From positions 116,756 through 180,755 of the forward strand of contig MKTW01000007.1 in the NCBI GenBank assembly GCA_001898405.1: DNA of 64,000 bases, given 5' to 3'. Every line of letters starts with the position of its first letter. Within the stretch, counting starts at the first letter, position 1. This DNA comes from Sphingobacteriales bacterium 44-61. Lineage in GTDB: Bacteria; Bacteroidota; Bacteroidia; Chitinophagales; Chitinophagaceae. The notes below the pieces were generated by a model. That model worked only from the letters and a program-made list of their open reading frames with translations. It made no database searches and was not told the DNA's origin. Positions 1 through 8,279 of the stretch are shown one piece after another. A program made the position numbers and the translations under genes.

Positions 1-2258
1 GTGTACATGATGTGAACAGGGATGTCGTTTCAGATGCCAATGGCTCGTATAGAATCACTTCATTGCCTGCCGGGAAATACCTGGTGGAAGTATCTTATAT
101 CGGACATGAAAGCATCGTAGAAACTGTTGAGATCGATGGGAATACCGAAAAGAATTTCACATTGAAAGATGCTGTGGTGGAGCAGGAAGGCGTGACCGTG
201 ACCGGCGTATCTACAGCAACAAGGTTGAAACAATCCCCTCAACCTGTCGCTATTCTGAAAAAAGCAGAGCTGATGAAGATCAGCTCATCCAATATCATTA
301 ATACGCTTACACATATTCCTGGTGTGAACGCATTGACTACCGGCCCCGCCATTTCCAAACCCTTTATCCGTGGCCTGGGATACAATCGTGTGGTAGTGGT
401 GAATGACGGCATCCGCCAGGAAGGCCAGCAATGGGGAGATGAGCATGGAATTGAAATAGATGATTACAGCGCACAAAGAATAGAAGTGCTGAAAGGACCT
501 TCCTCACTGATGTATGGGTCAGATGCACTGGCGGGTGTGATCAATATTCAAACCCTGTTGCCTGCACCGGAAGGAACGATCAGGGCCAATGTGCTGGGCG
601 AATATCAGACCAACAGCATGCTTCGCGGCACTTATGCTGATATCAGCGGCACCAGGAACGGATTCAGCTTTAATGCATATGGTTCATATAAAGGAGCAGC
701 CGATTATAAGAACAAGTATGACGGCAATGTTTTCAACTCCAAATTTTATAATAAGAACTTTGGTGGAATGCTGGGCTATGGCGGTTCCTGGGGACATACC
801 TATTTAAGGGCCAGCAATTTTAACCAGCATATAGGTATGGTGGAAGGAGAACGTGATCCTGTAACAGGGCAATTCCTAAAACCCGTAGCAGGCGGTGATG
901 AAGAGATCGCTACCAGTGAAGACTTTGATAAAGTGACGCCATTTGTTCCATTCCAGCATATCCAGCATTTCAAGATCAATTCGGATAACAGTTTCAATAT
1001 CGGCAGAAGCAAACTGGACGTGCTGGTAGGATACCAGCGCAATCAGCGCAAGGAATTTGGTGATCCGGATAATATCAATGAGCCGGAAGCTTATTTTGAT
1101 CTGAAAACGGTTAATTACTCTGCAAAACTGACCCTGCCATATACTGGCTCCTGGAGAACCAGTGTAGGTATAACAGGCATGTCGCAAAAAAATGAGAACC
1201 GCGCCGAAGAAGCACTGATACCGGATTATGATCTGTTCGATATCGGCGGATTTGTATTTACCCAGTATCATAAAGATAAATTATCACTGAGCGGCGGACT
1301 TCGTTTTGATAACCGCCATGTGAACGGAAAAGAAATGATGGAAGGAGCGGATATAAAGTTCGATCAGTTCTCTAAAAACTTTTCCAATGTATCCGGAAGC
1401 GCCGGGCTTAGTTATGAAGCAACCAAACAACTGAGCCTGAAATTGAATATAGCAAGAGGTTTCAGGTCGCCCACACTGGCAGAGTTGTCGAGCAATGGAG
1501 CACATGAGGGAACTAACCGTTATGAAGTAGGTAATCTTAACCTGAAATCAGAGACCAGCTTGCAGGTAGATGGTGGAGTGGAATTAAATACGGAGCATAT
1601 TACACTCGGAGCCGGTTTGTTTTACAACCGCGTCAGCAACTTTATTTACTACGAAAAAGTGTTGAATGGTGCAGGCGCTGATTCCATTATTGTAGACCCT
1701 GATAATGGAAATGAGCTGAACGTGTTCAGGTTTGATCAGCAAAGCGCCAACCTGTACGGAGTGGAGTTCAATATGGATATTCATCCTCACCCGCTGGATT
1801 GGCTTCATTTTGAAAATACGTTTTCCTATACCCGTGCTCAATTCACTGATGCGGTGGATGGATCGAAGAATGTACCGAATATGCCGGCAGCCCGTTTGCT
1901 GTCGCAATTGAAAGGCAATTTTCTGCCGAAAGGAAAATCATTCCGCAACCTGTATATAAGCCTTGAAAGTGATTACACCTTCAAGCAGGATAAAGCCTTT
2001 ACTGGTTTTAATACAGAAACTGCTACCGGCAGCTACTGGCTGGTGGGCGTATCTGTGGGCACGGATATCGTGAGCAGGGGAAAAACCTTGTTCAGCATCA
2101 ACCTGAGTGGAATGAACCTTGGTGATATAGCTTACCAAAATCACCTGAGCCGGTTGAAATATACAGCAGTGAATAATGCTACAGGGCGTCAGGGTGTATA
2201 TAATGTGGGAAGGAATTTTGGTGTGAAATTGAGCGTGCCGTTGGAGTTTAAGTGGTGA
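1..2258 (+). CDS. TonB-dependent outer-membrane receptor, 5'-truncated by the window edge
   Basis: The reading frame is open to base 1, so the start and signal peptide lie outside the window. The visible N-terminus is the end of a carboxypeptidase-D-like beta-sandwich (GSYRITSLPAGKY), common in Bacteroidota receptors. A plug domain follows, with KPFIRGLGYNRVVVVNDG, RIEVLKGPSSLMYGSDALAGVINI-type signatures, and then a beta-barrel to the end. The final residues (PLEFKW) end in an aromatic, as expected for an outer-membrane barrel. It should import a substrate using TonB energy. The substrate cannot be told from sequence; the plug resembles receptors for metals or small siderophore-like ligands. 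No SusD partner follows, so it is not an obvious SusC glycan receptor. Confidence 0.93.
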   Translation, partial: VHDVNRDVVSDANGSYRITSLPAGKYLVEVSYIGHESIVETVEIDGNTEKNFTLKDAVVEQEGVTVTGVSTATRLKQSPQPVAILKKAELMKISSSNIINTLTHIPGVNALTTGPAISKPFIRGLGYNRVVVVNDGIRQEGQQWGDEHGIEIDDYSAQRIEVLKGPSSLMYGSDALAGVINIQTLLPAPEGTIRANVLGEYQTNSMLRGTYADISGTRNGFSFNAYGSYKGAADYKNKYDGNVFNSKFYNKNFGGMLGYGGSWGHTYLRASNFNQHIGMVEGERDPVTGQFLKPVAGGDEEIATSEDFDKVTPFVPFQHIQHFKINSDNSFNIGRSKLDVLVGYQRNQRKEFGDPDNINEPEAYFDLKTVNYSAKLTLPYTGSWRTSVGITGMSQKNENRAEEALIPDYDLFDIGGFVFTQYHKDKLSLSGGLRFDNRHVNGKEMMEGADIKFDQFSKNFSNVSGSAGLSYEATKQLSLKLNIARGFRSPTLAELSSNGAHEGTNRYEVGNLNLKSETSLQVDGGVELNTEHITLGAGLFYNRVSNFIYYEKVLNGAGADSIIVDPDNGNELNVFRFDQQSANLYGVEFNMDIHPHPLDWLHFENTFSYTRAQFTDAVDGSKNVPNMPAARLLSQLKGNFLPKGKSFRNLYISLESDYTFKQDKAFTGFNTETATGSYWLVGVSVGTDIVSRGKTLFSINLSGMNLGDIAYQNHLSRLKYTAVNNATGRQGVYNVGRNFGVKLSVPLEFKW

Positions 2259-2290
2259 TCTATACAAGAAGAATGAACAAGTGGCAGTAT

Positions 2291-2330
2291 AATGATAAAG
2301 CCGGATCAACCCTGATCCGGCTTTATCATT
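2291..2330. terminator. Bidirectional hairpin terminator between convergent genes
   Basis: A perfect 18-bp stem (2291-2308 with 2313-2330) closes on a 4-nt loop. It lies between the stops of the TonB receptor (+) and the rhodanese (-). The stem bases are AT-rich outside and GC-rich inside, so it can terminate from both sides. Confidence 0.85.
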
Positions 2331-2356
2331 TATTACATAATGAGGTAAATAAGATT

Positions 2357-2659
2357 TTAAATAGAACGGGTCAGGTTCAGCATCTTCGTCCAACTGCCGC
2401 CATTGTATACTTCTTTAATGCCATGGTTGAGCAGGTGATTACGGGCATTACCCATGGAACCTGAATGGCCACAGAGTATAATCGGGCGGTCCATCGCTTT
2501 GATCCTGGCAGCATTGATAGGGATCCTGTCTGCCGGAATATTGATAGAGTCAGGTATATGACCTTCATCAAATTCACGGGGTGAGCGGAGATCAATGACG
2601 ATAGCGCCTTTTCGCAGGGCATTTTTTAGCTTAATGTTACTAAAAAGGAGGTTGAACAT
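2357..2659 (-). CDS. Single-domain rhodanese-like protein
   Basis: This is a 100-residue protein made of one rhodanese domain: VIDLRSPREFDEGHIPDSINIP (residues 21-42), then ILCGHSGSMG with the likely catalytic Cys63, and a C-terminal EVYNGGSW typical of small Bacteroidota rhodaneses. The family moves sulfane sulfur through a cysteine persulfide. No signal peptide is visible, so it is probably cytoplasmic. The loop after Cys63 reads GHSGSM, so the Arg usually found five residues after the Cys is Ser68, and activity may be altered. The gene stands alone, convergent with the TonB receptor. Confidence 0.88.
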   Translation of the reverse strand: MFNLLFSNIKLKNALRKGAIVIDLRSPREFDEGHIPDSINIPADRIPINAARIKAMDRPIILCGHSGSMGNARNHLLNHGIKEVYNGGSWTKMLNLTRSI

Positions 2660-2697
2660 GAGTGGCTTTTTTCTGAAGGAGTCAAATCTACAAAGTT

Positions 2698-3084
2698 TTA
2701 TTCTTCGAGGTAACCGTTTATTTTCCGGAAAATCCCGTCTTTAATAAGTGGAACGTTAAAGTTTATAAGAAGGCCGAGTCTTATATGGGAAAGCTTTAAA
2801 TAGGTAAGTATGATTTTGTGGTGAACTTTCTCCAGATGCTCGACTGATTTGAATTCGATGATGAGTTTATCATCCATAAGAATATCAACTCTAAATCCTA
2901 TATCAATGATAACATCTTCATAAAATACTTCAAGGCCATGCTGCCTTTTATAGGGAATATCAAGCTGGTCAAGTTCATAAGCAAATGCAGCTTCATATAC
3001 ACTTTCCAGCAGACCCGGCCCAAGCGCACAGTGTATTTTATAACAGAGGTCTACTGCAATTGTTGCTAATTCATTTTCGGTCAT
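2698..3084 (-). CDS. GxxExxY family protein
   Basis: This 128-residue protein carries the family signature GLLESVYE near residues 23-30, plus IIEFKSVE and GLLINFNVPLIKDGI. The pattern of D/E-x-K residues in the middle resembles a PD-(D/E)xK nuclease-like core, but function in this family is not established. The frame continues to a TTG at 3099, but ATG at 3084 (MTENELA) gives the family's usual N-terminus. The stop is 38 bases from the rhodanese start, so the two may be cotranscribed. The first copy of the dispersed hairpin repeat lies about 80 bp upstream. Confidence 0.88.
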   Translation of the reverse strand: MTENELATIAVDLCYKIHCALGPGLLESVYEAAFAYELDQLDIPYKRQHGLEVFYEDVIIDIGFRVDILMDDKLIIEFKSVEHLEKVHHKIILTYLKLSHIRLGLLINFNVPLIKDGIFRKINGYLEE

Positions 3085-3166
3085 GAAGCAAACTAGCAAC
3101 TCTCAAGCTGACGAAAAGGTGATTCCCCTCAGTTTTTTCTGCTTTTTTCACCGAATAAGTATGTTA

Positions 3167-3248
3167 TCCCACTAAGACAACAAAGACCACAAAGAAATTA
3201 AAACAGAAATTCTATTATCTCTTTGTGGTCTTTGTCGTCTTAGTGGGA
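3167..3248. repeat. Dispersed hairpin repeat, copy 1
   Basis: The 29-nt arms at 3167-3195 and 3220-3248 are reverse complements except at one position, with a 24-nt loop. Each arm is itself a degenerate 9-nt tandem (CTTTGTGGT, CTTTGTCGT, CTTAGTGGG). It lies 45 bp past the stop of the ABC exporter gene. Related copies are at 18595-18719, 39341-39401 and 59872-59937. Confidence 0.9.
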
Positions 3249-3293
3249 CATAAATCCCTCAATAGGTGATATATAAAACCTGGCGAGAAAAAA

Positions 3294-5069
3294 TCAACCC
3301 AGCTGGAGTTTTGCCTTTCTCTCCCCGATCTGTTGCCTCCACATGGCGTAATACAATCCTTTCTCTTCAAGCAGGCTGTTATGATTGCCTGTTTCCACCA
3401 CATCTCCTTTTTCCAGCACATAAATGCGATCTGCATGCATGATGGTAGACAAGCGGTGGGCAATCAGGATCGTGATCTGGTTGCCTTCAGCAGAAATGAA
3501 ACGGATGGTATCCGTGATCTCTTCTTCTGTCAGGGAATCCAATGCAGAAGTGGCTTCATCAAACAACAATAATTTGGGCCTGCGCAGCAATGCTCTCGCA
3601 ATGGAGATCCGCTGTTTTTCACCGCCTGATAATTTCAACCCACCTTCACCGATCGTTGTGTCCAATCCTTTTTCTGCACGGGCGAGAAGATTCTGGCAGG
3701 ATGCTTTTTGCAATACGTCCTGGACGTCTTCCTCTGTAGCTTCCGGATTTACGAATAAAAGGTTTTCACGGATGGTACCGGAGAAGAGCTGCGTGTCTTG
3801 CGTTACGAAACCGATCTGTCGGCGCAGATCATCAAAATTGATCTCTTCCTCATTCAGGCTATTGTACAGGATCTTTCCCTGCTGCGGCCGATAAAGGCCG
3901 ACCAGCAATTTCATAAGGGTGGATTTACCTGCACCGGAAGGGCCGACAAAAGCAATGGTCTCTCCCTGCTTTGCTTTAAAGCTGATATTGCTGATAGCAC
4001 TTTGCTGTGCTGATTGGTGTTTGAAACCAACATGGCGGAATTCAAGCGTCTCGATATCACCCAGATGCCTGGGATGCAAAGCCTGTGGCTCTGGTTCTTT
4101 CTTCATCAGGGTTTCAAAATTATTTAGGGAAGCTTCTGCTTCGCGGTAAGACATGATGATATTGCCTATTTCCTGTAGTGGTCCGAAGACGAAGAAGGAA
4201 AATATCTGCATGGTGGCCAGTTGACCTGCATCCAGTTGCCCGTGATACACCACCCACAGCAACATAAATAAGATGACCTGGCGGAGGGTATTAACGAATG
4301 TGCCTTGAATAAAGCTGATACTGCGAATGCGTTTTACTTTGGTGAGCTCGAGTCCTAATATTTTGAAGGTGTTCTTGTTCAACCGTTCTATTTCCTGGTG
4401 AGTGAGGCCCAGGCTTTTCACCAGTTCAATGTTCCGGAGTGATTCCGTTGTGGCTCCTGCCAGTGCGGTAGTTTGCGAAACGATGGTTTTCTGAACGGAT
4501 TTAATTTTTTTGCTCAGCAGGTTGGAGATCAGGATCAGTAAAACGATGCCGCCAAAATAAATGATCGGTAAGCTCCAGTGAATGGTGACAGCGTAGATGG
4601 CCACGAAGACGATGCCTACGATCACCGGGAAGAGAATATTGATAAAGGCAGTGATGAATTTTTCTGTATCTGTTCTTACTTTTTGCAGGATGCCCAGGGT
4701 TTCTCCGCTGCGCTGATCTTCAAACTCATGATAAGGCAAGCGCATAGCATGGCGCAGGCCATCGGTAAATACACTGGCGCCGAATTTCTGGGTAATGAGA
4801 TTGAGAAAATAATCCTGGAACGCTTTCGCGATCCGGCTTACCATGGCAACGCCCATGGAAAGGCCGAGAAGGCCGAATACCGGACCCGCGAAATTCCACC
4901 AGAAAGGCTGGTAGGGGGTATGGTCTTTCCAGTAATTGGCTGCCAGGTTGATCAGGCGGCCGAAGATGATCGGGTCAATTAGAGAAAAGCCTATGTTAAT
5001 GCCTGCCAGTACTAACGTAAGAATAGCCAGCCATCGGTATGGTTTCAGGTAATGGAAAAGTATCTTCAT
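3294..5069 (-). CDS. ABC exporter, fused membrane and ATPase domains
   Basis: This 591-residue half-transporter has an N-terminal six-helix exporter domain (about residues 1-300) and a C-terminal nucleotide-binding domain. The ATPase has Walker A GPSGAGKST (about 376-384), signature LSGGEKQR (about 480), Walker B LLLFDEAT (about 500) and an H-loop in IAHRLST. The family works as a homo- or heterodimer that exports lipids, peptides or drugs; the substrate here is unknown. An in-frame alternative start lies 42 nt upstream at 5111; ATG 5069 (MKILFHYLKPYRW) is chosen because the family begins just before the first helix. No partner half-transporter is adjacent, suggesting a homodimer. Confidence 0.93.
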   Translation of the reverse strand: MKILFHYLKPYRWLAILTLVLAGINIGFSLIDPIIFGRLINLAANYWKDHTPYQPFWWNFAGPVFGLLGLSMGVAMVSRIAKAFQDYFLNLITQKFGASVFTDGLRHAMRLPYHEFEDQRSGETLGILQKVRTDTEKFITAFINILFPVIVGIVFVAIYAVTIHWSLPIIYFGGIVLLILISNLLSKKIKSVQKTIVSQTTALAGATTESLRNIELVKSLGLTHQEIERLNKNTFKILGLELTKVKRIRSISFIQGTFVNTLRQVILFMLLWVVYHGQLDAGQLATMQIFSFFVFGPLQEIGNIIMSYREAEASLNNFETLMKKEPEPQALHPRHLGDIETLEFRHVGFKHQSAQQSAISNISFKAKQGETIAFVGPSGAGKSTLMKLLVGLYRPQQGKILYNSLNEEEINFDDLRRQIGFVTQDTQLFSGTIRENLLFVNPEATEEDVQDVLQKASCQNLLARAEKGLDTTIGEGGLKLSGGEKQRISIARALLRRPKLLLFDEATSALDSLTEEEITDTIRFISAEGNQITILIAHRLSTIMHADRIYVLEKGDVVETGNHNSLLEEKGLYYAMWRQQIGERKAKLQLG

Positions 5070-5365
5070 AAATGTGGGGAAATCAGTAAAAGAATAAGAA
5101 CAAGCAAACAACGTACAAGTTCGGAAAAAATGACAACTTAGCAGGTTCCGGTAGTGATCCGGTTTAAAAGTTTAAATGCTAAAGGTTTAGAAAATGGACA
5201 CAGTTGCCGGGTTTTAAACTTAAACAACAAATTGGAGAGGTGTCAAAATGAGCCGTAGTTCAGATTTTACGTCCGATGCAGGCGCAGGTATCCAGGGAAA
5301 AACGCTGGCGTATGCTTACTGCAAGCCAGATGGGCTGCAGATTTAATATTTTGATAATTAATATT
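5070..5365. other. Intergenic gap between the ABC exporter and yifB genes
   Basis: This 296-bp gap lies upstream of the ABC exporter and downstream of yifB, both on the minus strand. It must hold the exporter's promoter. I see no strong TAnnTTTG element, hairpin terminator or RNA gene. The only notable content is a short plus-strand frame at 5248-5346. Confidence 0.5.
5248..5346 (+). CDS. Possible 32-residue peptide (speculative)
   Basis: ATG at 5248 opens a 32-codon frame ending TAA at 5344-5346. A purine-rich GGAGAGG lies about 8 nt upstream, an unusually good Shine-Dalgarno match for this phylum. The peptide starts MSRSSDFTSDAGAG and has no membrane segment. I do not recognise it. A frame this short can arise by chance, and nothing else supports it. 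Confidence 0.2.
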   Translation: MSRSSDFTSDAGAGIQGKTLAYAYCKPDGLQI

Positions 5366-6916
5366 TTACCCGGCCCACCCTTCCCTGTCCAGGCTCCGGT
5401 ACTGTATCGCTTCTGCTAAATACTCCGGTTTTATCTCTTCACTTCCCGACAAGTCAGCAATTGTTCTCGACACTTTCAATATCCTGTCATAAGCACGGGC
5501 AGATAAGTTCAGCTTAGTGATGGCTGCTTTCAGGAGATTATGCCCTACCTGGTTAATTGCACAAACTTCTTTCAGCATCTTGCTGCTGATTTGTGCATTC
5601 GAATAAATACCTGTATGATTTTTATACCGCTCAGCCTGTCTTTCCCTTGCAAGTATCACACGCTCGCGGATCTGTGAGGAATTTTCCTGTGGTCTTGCTG
5701 AGGAGAGCTCACTGAAAGCAACCGGGGTGACTTCCACATGCAGGTCTATCCTGTCGAGCAGCGGTCCAGAGACTTTATTCAAATATTTCTGAACAGTTCC
5801 CGGCGGACAGGTACATTCTTTCTCAGGGTGATTATAGTAGCCGCAGGGGCAGGGGTTCATGGAAGCGATCAGCATAAAAGAAGCTGGGAAGTCGAGGGCT
5901 ATCTTAGCGCGGGAAATACTCACTTTTCTTTCTTCCATCGGTTGACGCATTACTTCCAGGACAGTACGTTTAAATTCCGGCAATTCATCCAGGAATAATA
6001 CACCGTTGTGGGCAAGAGAAATTTCTCCTGGTTGAGGATTACCGCCGCCACCCACCAGTGCTACATCGCTGATAGTATGATGGGGTGAACGGAATGGCCG
6101 CCTGGAGATCAGCGAGGAATTTTCAGGAAGCCTGCCTGCCACAGAATGGATCTTGGTTGTTTCCAATGCTTCCTGTAATGACAAAGGCGGTAATATAGTG
6201 GGTAATCTTTTTGCCAGCATTGTTTTGCCGGCTCCGGGCGGACCGATCAATACCGCATTATGGCCTCCTGCTGCAGCAATCTCCAGCGCCCGTTTGATAT
6301 TCTCCTGGCCTTTTACATCAACAAAATCAATTTCAAAATCATATTGTGAGTGAAAAAATTCGTCACGCGTATTTATGAAAACAGGTTCCAATCCCTTTTC
6401 ATCATTCTCAAAAAAGCGGATCACCTCATTGATATGGCTGACGCCATAGACAGCAAGATTATTGACCATGCCGGCTTCCCGTGCATTGACTTTTGGTACG
6501 ATCAATCCTTTGAAGCCCTCCTTGCGCGCCTGTATGGCAATCGGCAATGCGCCCTTGATCGATCTTACCTGCCCATCCAGACTCAATTCTCCCATGATCA
6601 GGTAGGAGGCCAAAGCTTCAGGATTGCGCATTTGCTCTGAAGCACTTAATATACCCAGTGCTATTGGCAGGTCAAACGCGGTCCCGCTTTTCCGGATATC
6701 CGCAGGCGCCATATTAATTACTACTTTAGTACGTGGCACCATATATCCGTTAGTCTTAAAAGCACTTTCCATTCTTTGCAGGCTTTCCTTAACGGCGCTG
6801 TCAGGCAACCCCACAATAGTAGAATCCTTTCCGGAAGAAGATATCCAGTTGGCCTCAATGGTAATAGTAATGGCTTCTACTCCATACACAGCGCTGCCAT
6901 AAGTTTTGACTAACAT
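5366..6916 (-). CDS. YifB/ComM family Mg-chelatase-like AAA+ ATPase
   Basis: This is a 516-residue protein of normal family length. It has an N-terminal Lon-protease-like (ChlI) fold (GLPDSAVKESLQRM, about 37-50), an AAA+ module with Walker A IGPPGAGKTMLAKRL (about 225-239) and Walker B VLFLDELPEF, a cysteine cluster (CPCGYYNHPEKECTCPPG) and a C-terminal LSARAYDRILKVSRTIADL helix bundle. In competent bacteria the ComM relative is a hexameric helicase that extends branch migration during natural transformation, so a DNA-recombination role is likely here. It is monocistronic in this window. The start ATG at 6916 matches the family start (MLVKTYGSAVYGVEA). Confidence 0.95.
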   Translation of the reverse strand: MLVKTYGSAVYGVEAITITIEANWISSSGKDSTIVGLPDSAVKESLQRMESAFKTNGYMVPRTKVVINMAPADIRKSGTAFDLPIALGILSASEQMRNPEALASYLIMGELSLDGQVRSIKGALPIAIQARKEGFKGLIVPKVNAREAGMVNNLAVYGVSHINEVIRFFENDEKGLEPVFINTRDEFFHSQYDFEIDFVDVKGQENIKRALEIAAAGGHNAVLIGPPGAGKTMLAKRLPTILPPLSLQEALETTKIHSVAGRLPENSSLISRRPFRSPHHTISDVALVGGGGNPQPGEISLAHNGVLFLDELPEFKRTVLEVMRQPMEERKVSISRAKIALDFPASFMLIASMNPCPCGYYNHPEKECTCPPGTVQKYLNKVSGPLLDRIDLHVEVTPVAFSELSSARPQENSSQIRERVILARERQAERYKNHTGIYSNAQISSKMLKEVCAINQVGHNLLKAAITKLNLSARAYDRILKVSRTIADLSGSEEIKPEYLAEAIQYRSLDREGWAG

Positions 6917-7257
6917 GGAGGAAAGGTAGAGAAAAGGGTTGGAGTGATAAGGGGTTTAAAACATCGTGATTAAGTATTGTCCCGTTGTTCGGGCTGTGAA
7001 TTGGGCATAAAAAAAGATGTTTTAACGGCAACGATAATAAGATATATTCTAATAAGGTATTGAGGAGCCGTTCGGCTCGTTCCTGACGAAGAAACCTTGT
7101 GTTAATTCTTTCGATTATTGTAATGAATACGAGTCAACAATAAAATAGGAAGGAATTGTTTCTATACCCATTTGTCGATGAATCCATAGTAAAATGATTA
7201 AGAGGTATAGCTTTTACTTATTTTTAGCAATGGCTTAAAATCTTAATAAGCATTCAA
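6917..7257. other. AT-rich divergent gap between yifB and the island gene
   Basis: This 341-bp gap lies between divergent genes, so it holds the promoters of yifB (-) and the 307-residue protein (+). G+C falls noticeably from about 6950 onward. A small hairpin sits at 7075-7088 (GAGCCG/CGGCTC). I see no RNA gene or perfect promoter match. Confidence 0.5.
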
Positions 7258-8181
7258 ATGATTCTAGAGATAATATTTGCTCAATTAGAGTGGTATCACT
7301 GGCTAGCTTTTATAATTGCCTGCGCAGTTGCGGGTATCCAATTCTTATGCGATAAACCTTCTAGGAGATTAAAGGCGTTGATGATAGTTCTTTTGGCAGT
7401 TTCTTCTATCCTGACAGTCATTCAGACCAGCGAGGATAAAAAAGATGAGGAGGATAAATTCGCTGAGGAACTTGCAAATAGTCAAAGAAAATTTGATAGC
7501 ACAATGAAAAGTGCTACTACGATTTTAGATTCAGTTAATACGACTCTTCAGAATTCGAGAATTATCATTACGAGTACTGATACAGCTCTTACCCGAGCTG
7601 ACTCTGCATTAGGGGAGCTGAATAGGTTAAATGATGAAACAAAAAATATAAATAGAAAGTCAACTAGACAATTGGATATTCAGCAAGATATTAGCTTAGT
7701 ATCGCTACAAACTTTGAAGCAGATTAAAAAAGAAGATAGTGTTCAGAAAATTAACGCTGCTATTCGATTGGAAAGTACAATAAATGTGTTAAAGTTATAT
7801 GGAAATCAAGTTTTGTATAGCCTTTCAAAGCGTATGGATTCTAAAGAGCTTGTCGCTCAATTGAATATCGTTGTAGTTAATATGCTGACATTGCTTGCAT
7901 CGCAGAAAGATAATAGTAACTTATTTCTGAATCCATTTCTTTACAAACATTGGACATTGTTTGAGGATCGATTATCAGAGATTCAGTCTCCAATTAGCGG
8001 ATATTCTCCAAGAGATGCCCTTATAATGCAACAAGAAGTTTCACACTATTGGCTAGCTTTTTATAAGGCGATTATAGAGTACTCCATTCAAACTACTAAT
8101 TATTATTTGGAAAAACCGTTTTATTTTCCCCCTAAAGACACGTCTTATCTAAGGTATCTATATGGAACCTCTTTTGATTGA
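7258..8181 (+). CDS. Unrecognised two-helix membrane protein with coiled coil, in an AT-rich island
   Basis: I do not recognise this 307-residue protein. Two hydrophobic helices lie near residues 13-30 and 38-56. They are followed by a long charged coiled coil (about 58-165, with repeated T/S-T-x-L-D pattern), then a mixed C-terminal domain with Trp and Tyr residues (about 170-307). Sampled lines are about one third G+C, against mid-40s in the flanking genes, and codon use is AT-rich, so recent acquisition is likely. It is monocistronic: yifB is divergent and the M1 peptidase gene converges. The topology suggests an inner-membrane anchor with a cytoplasmic stalk; a defence or envelope role is possible but not shown. 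Confidence 0.75.
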   Translation: MILEIIFAQLEWYHWLAFIIACAVAGIQFLCDKPSRRLKALMIVLLAVSSILTVIQTSEDKKDEEDKFAEELANSQRKFDSTMKSATTILDSVNTTLQNSRIIITSTDTALTRADSALGELNRLNDETKNINRKSTRQLDIQQDISLVSLQTLKQIKKEDSVQKINAAIRLESTINVLKLYGNQVLYSLSKRMDSKELVAQLNIVVVNMLTLLASQKDNSNLFLNPFLYKHWTLFEDRLSEIQSPISGYSPRDALIMQQEVSHYWLAFYKAIIEYSIQTTNYYLEKPFYFPPKDTSYLRYLYGTSFD

Positions 8182-8279
8182 GAAAACAAATTAACTCAAA
8201 AGATAACTTCCATAGTTCTATTTGATCAATGACTATACATCGTCTATTGATAAGAAGATGTAATTGCCTCATGAAATGA

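Noticed and set aside
3167..3248. CRISPR repeat or rho-independent terminator reading of the hairpin repeats
   Set aside because: Not a regular repeat-spacer array, and no T run follows most stems.
5070..5365. Possible riboswitch or RNA gene in the yifB-ABC gap
   Set aside because: No conserved structure or known motif could be seen.
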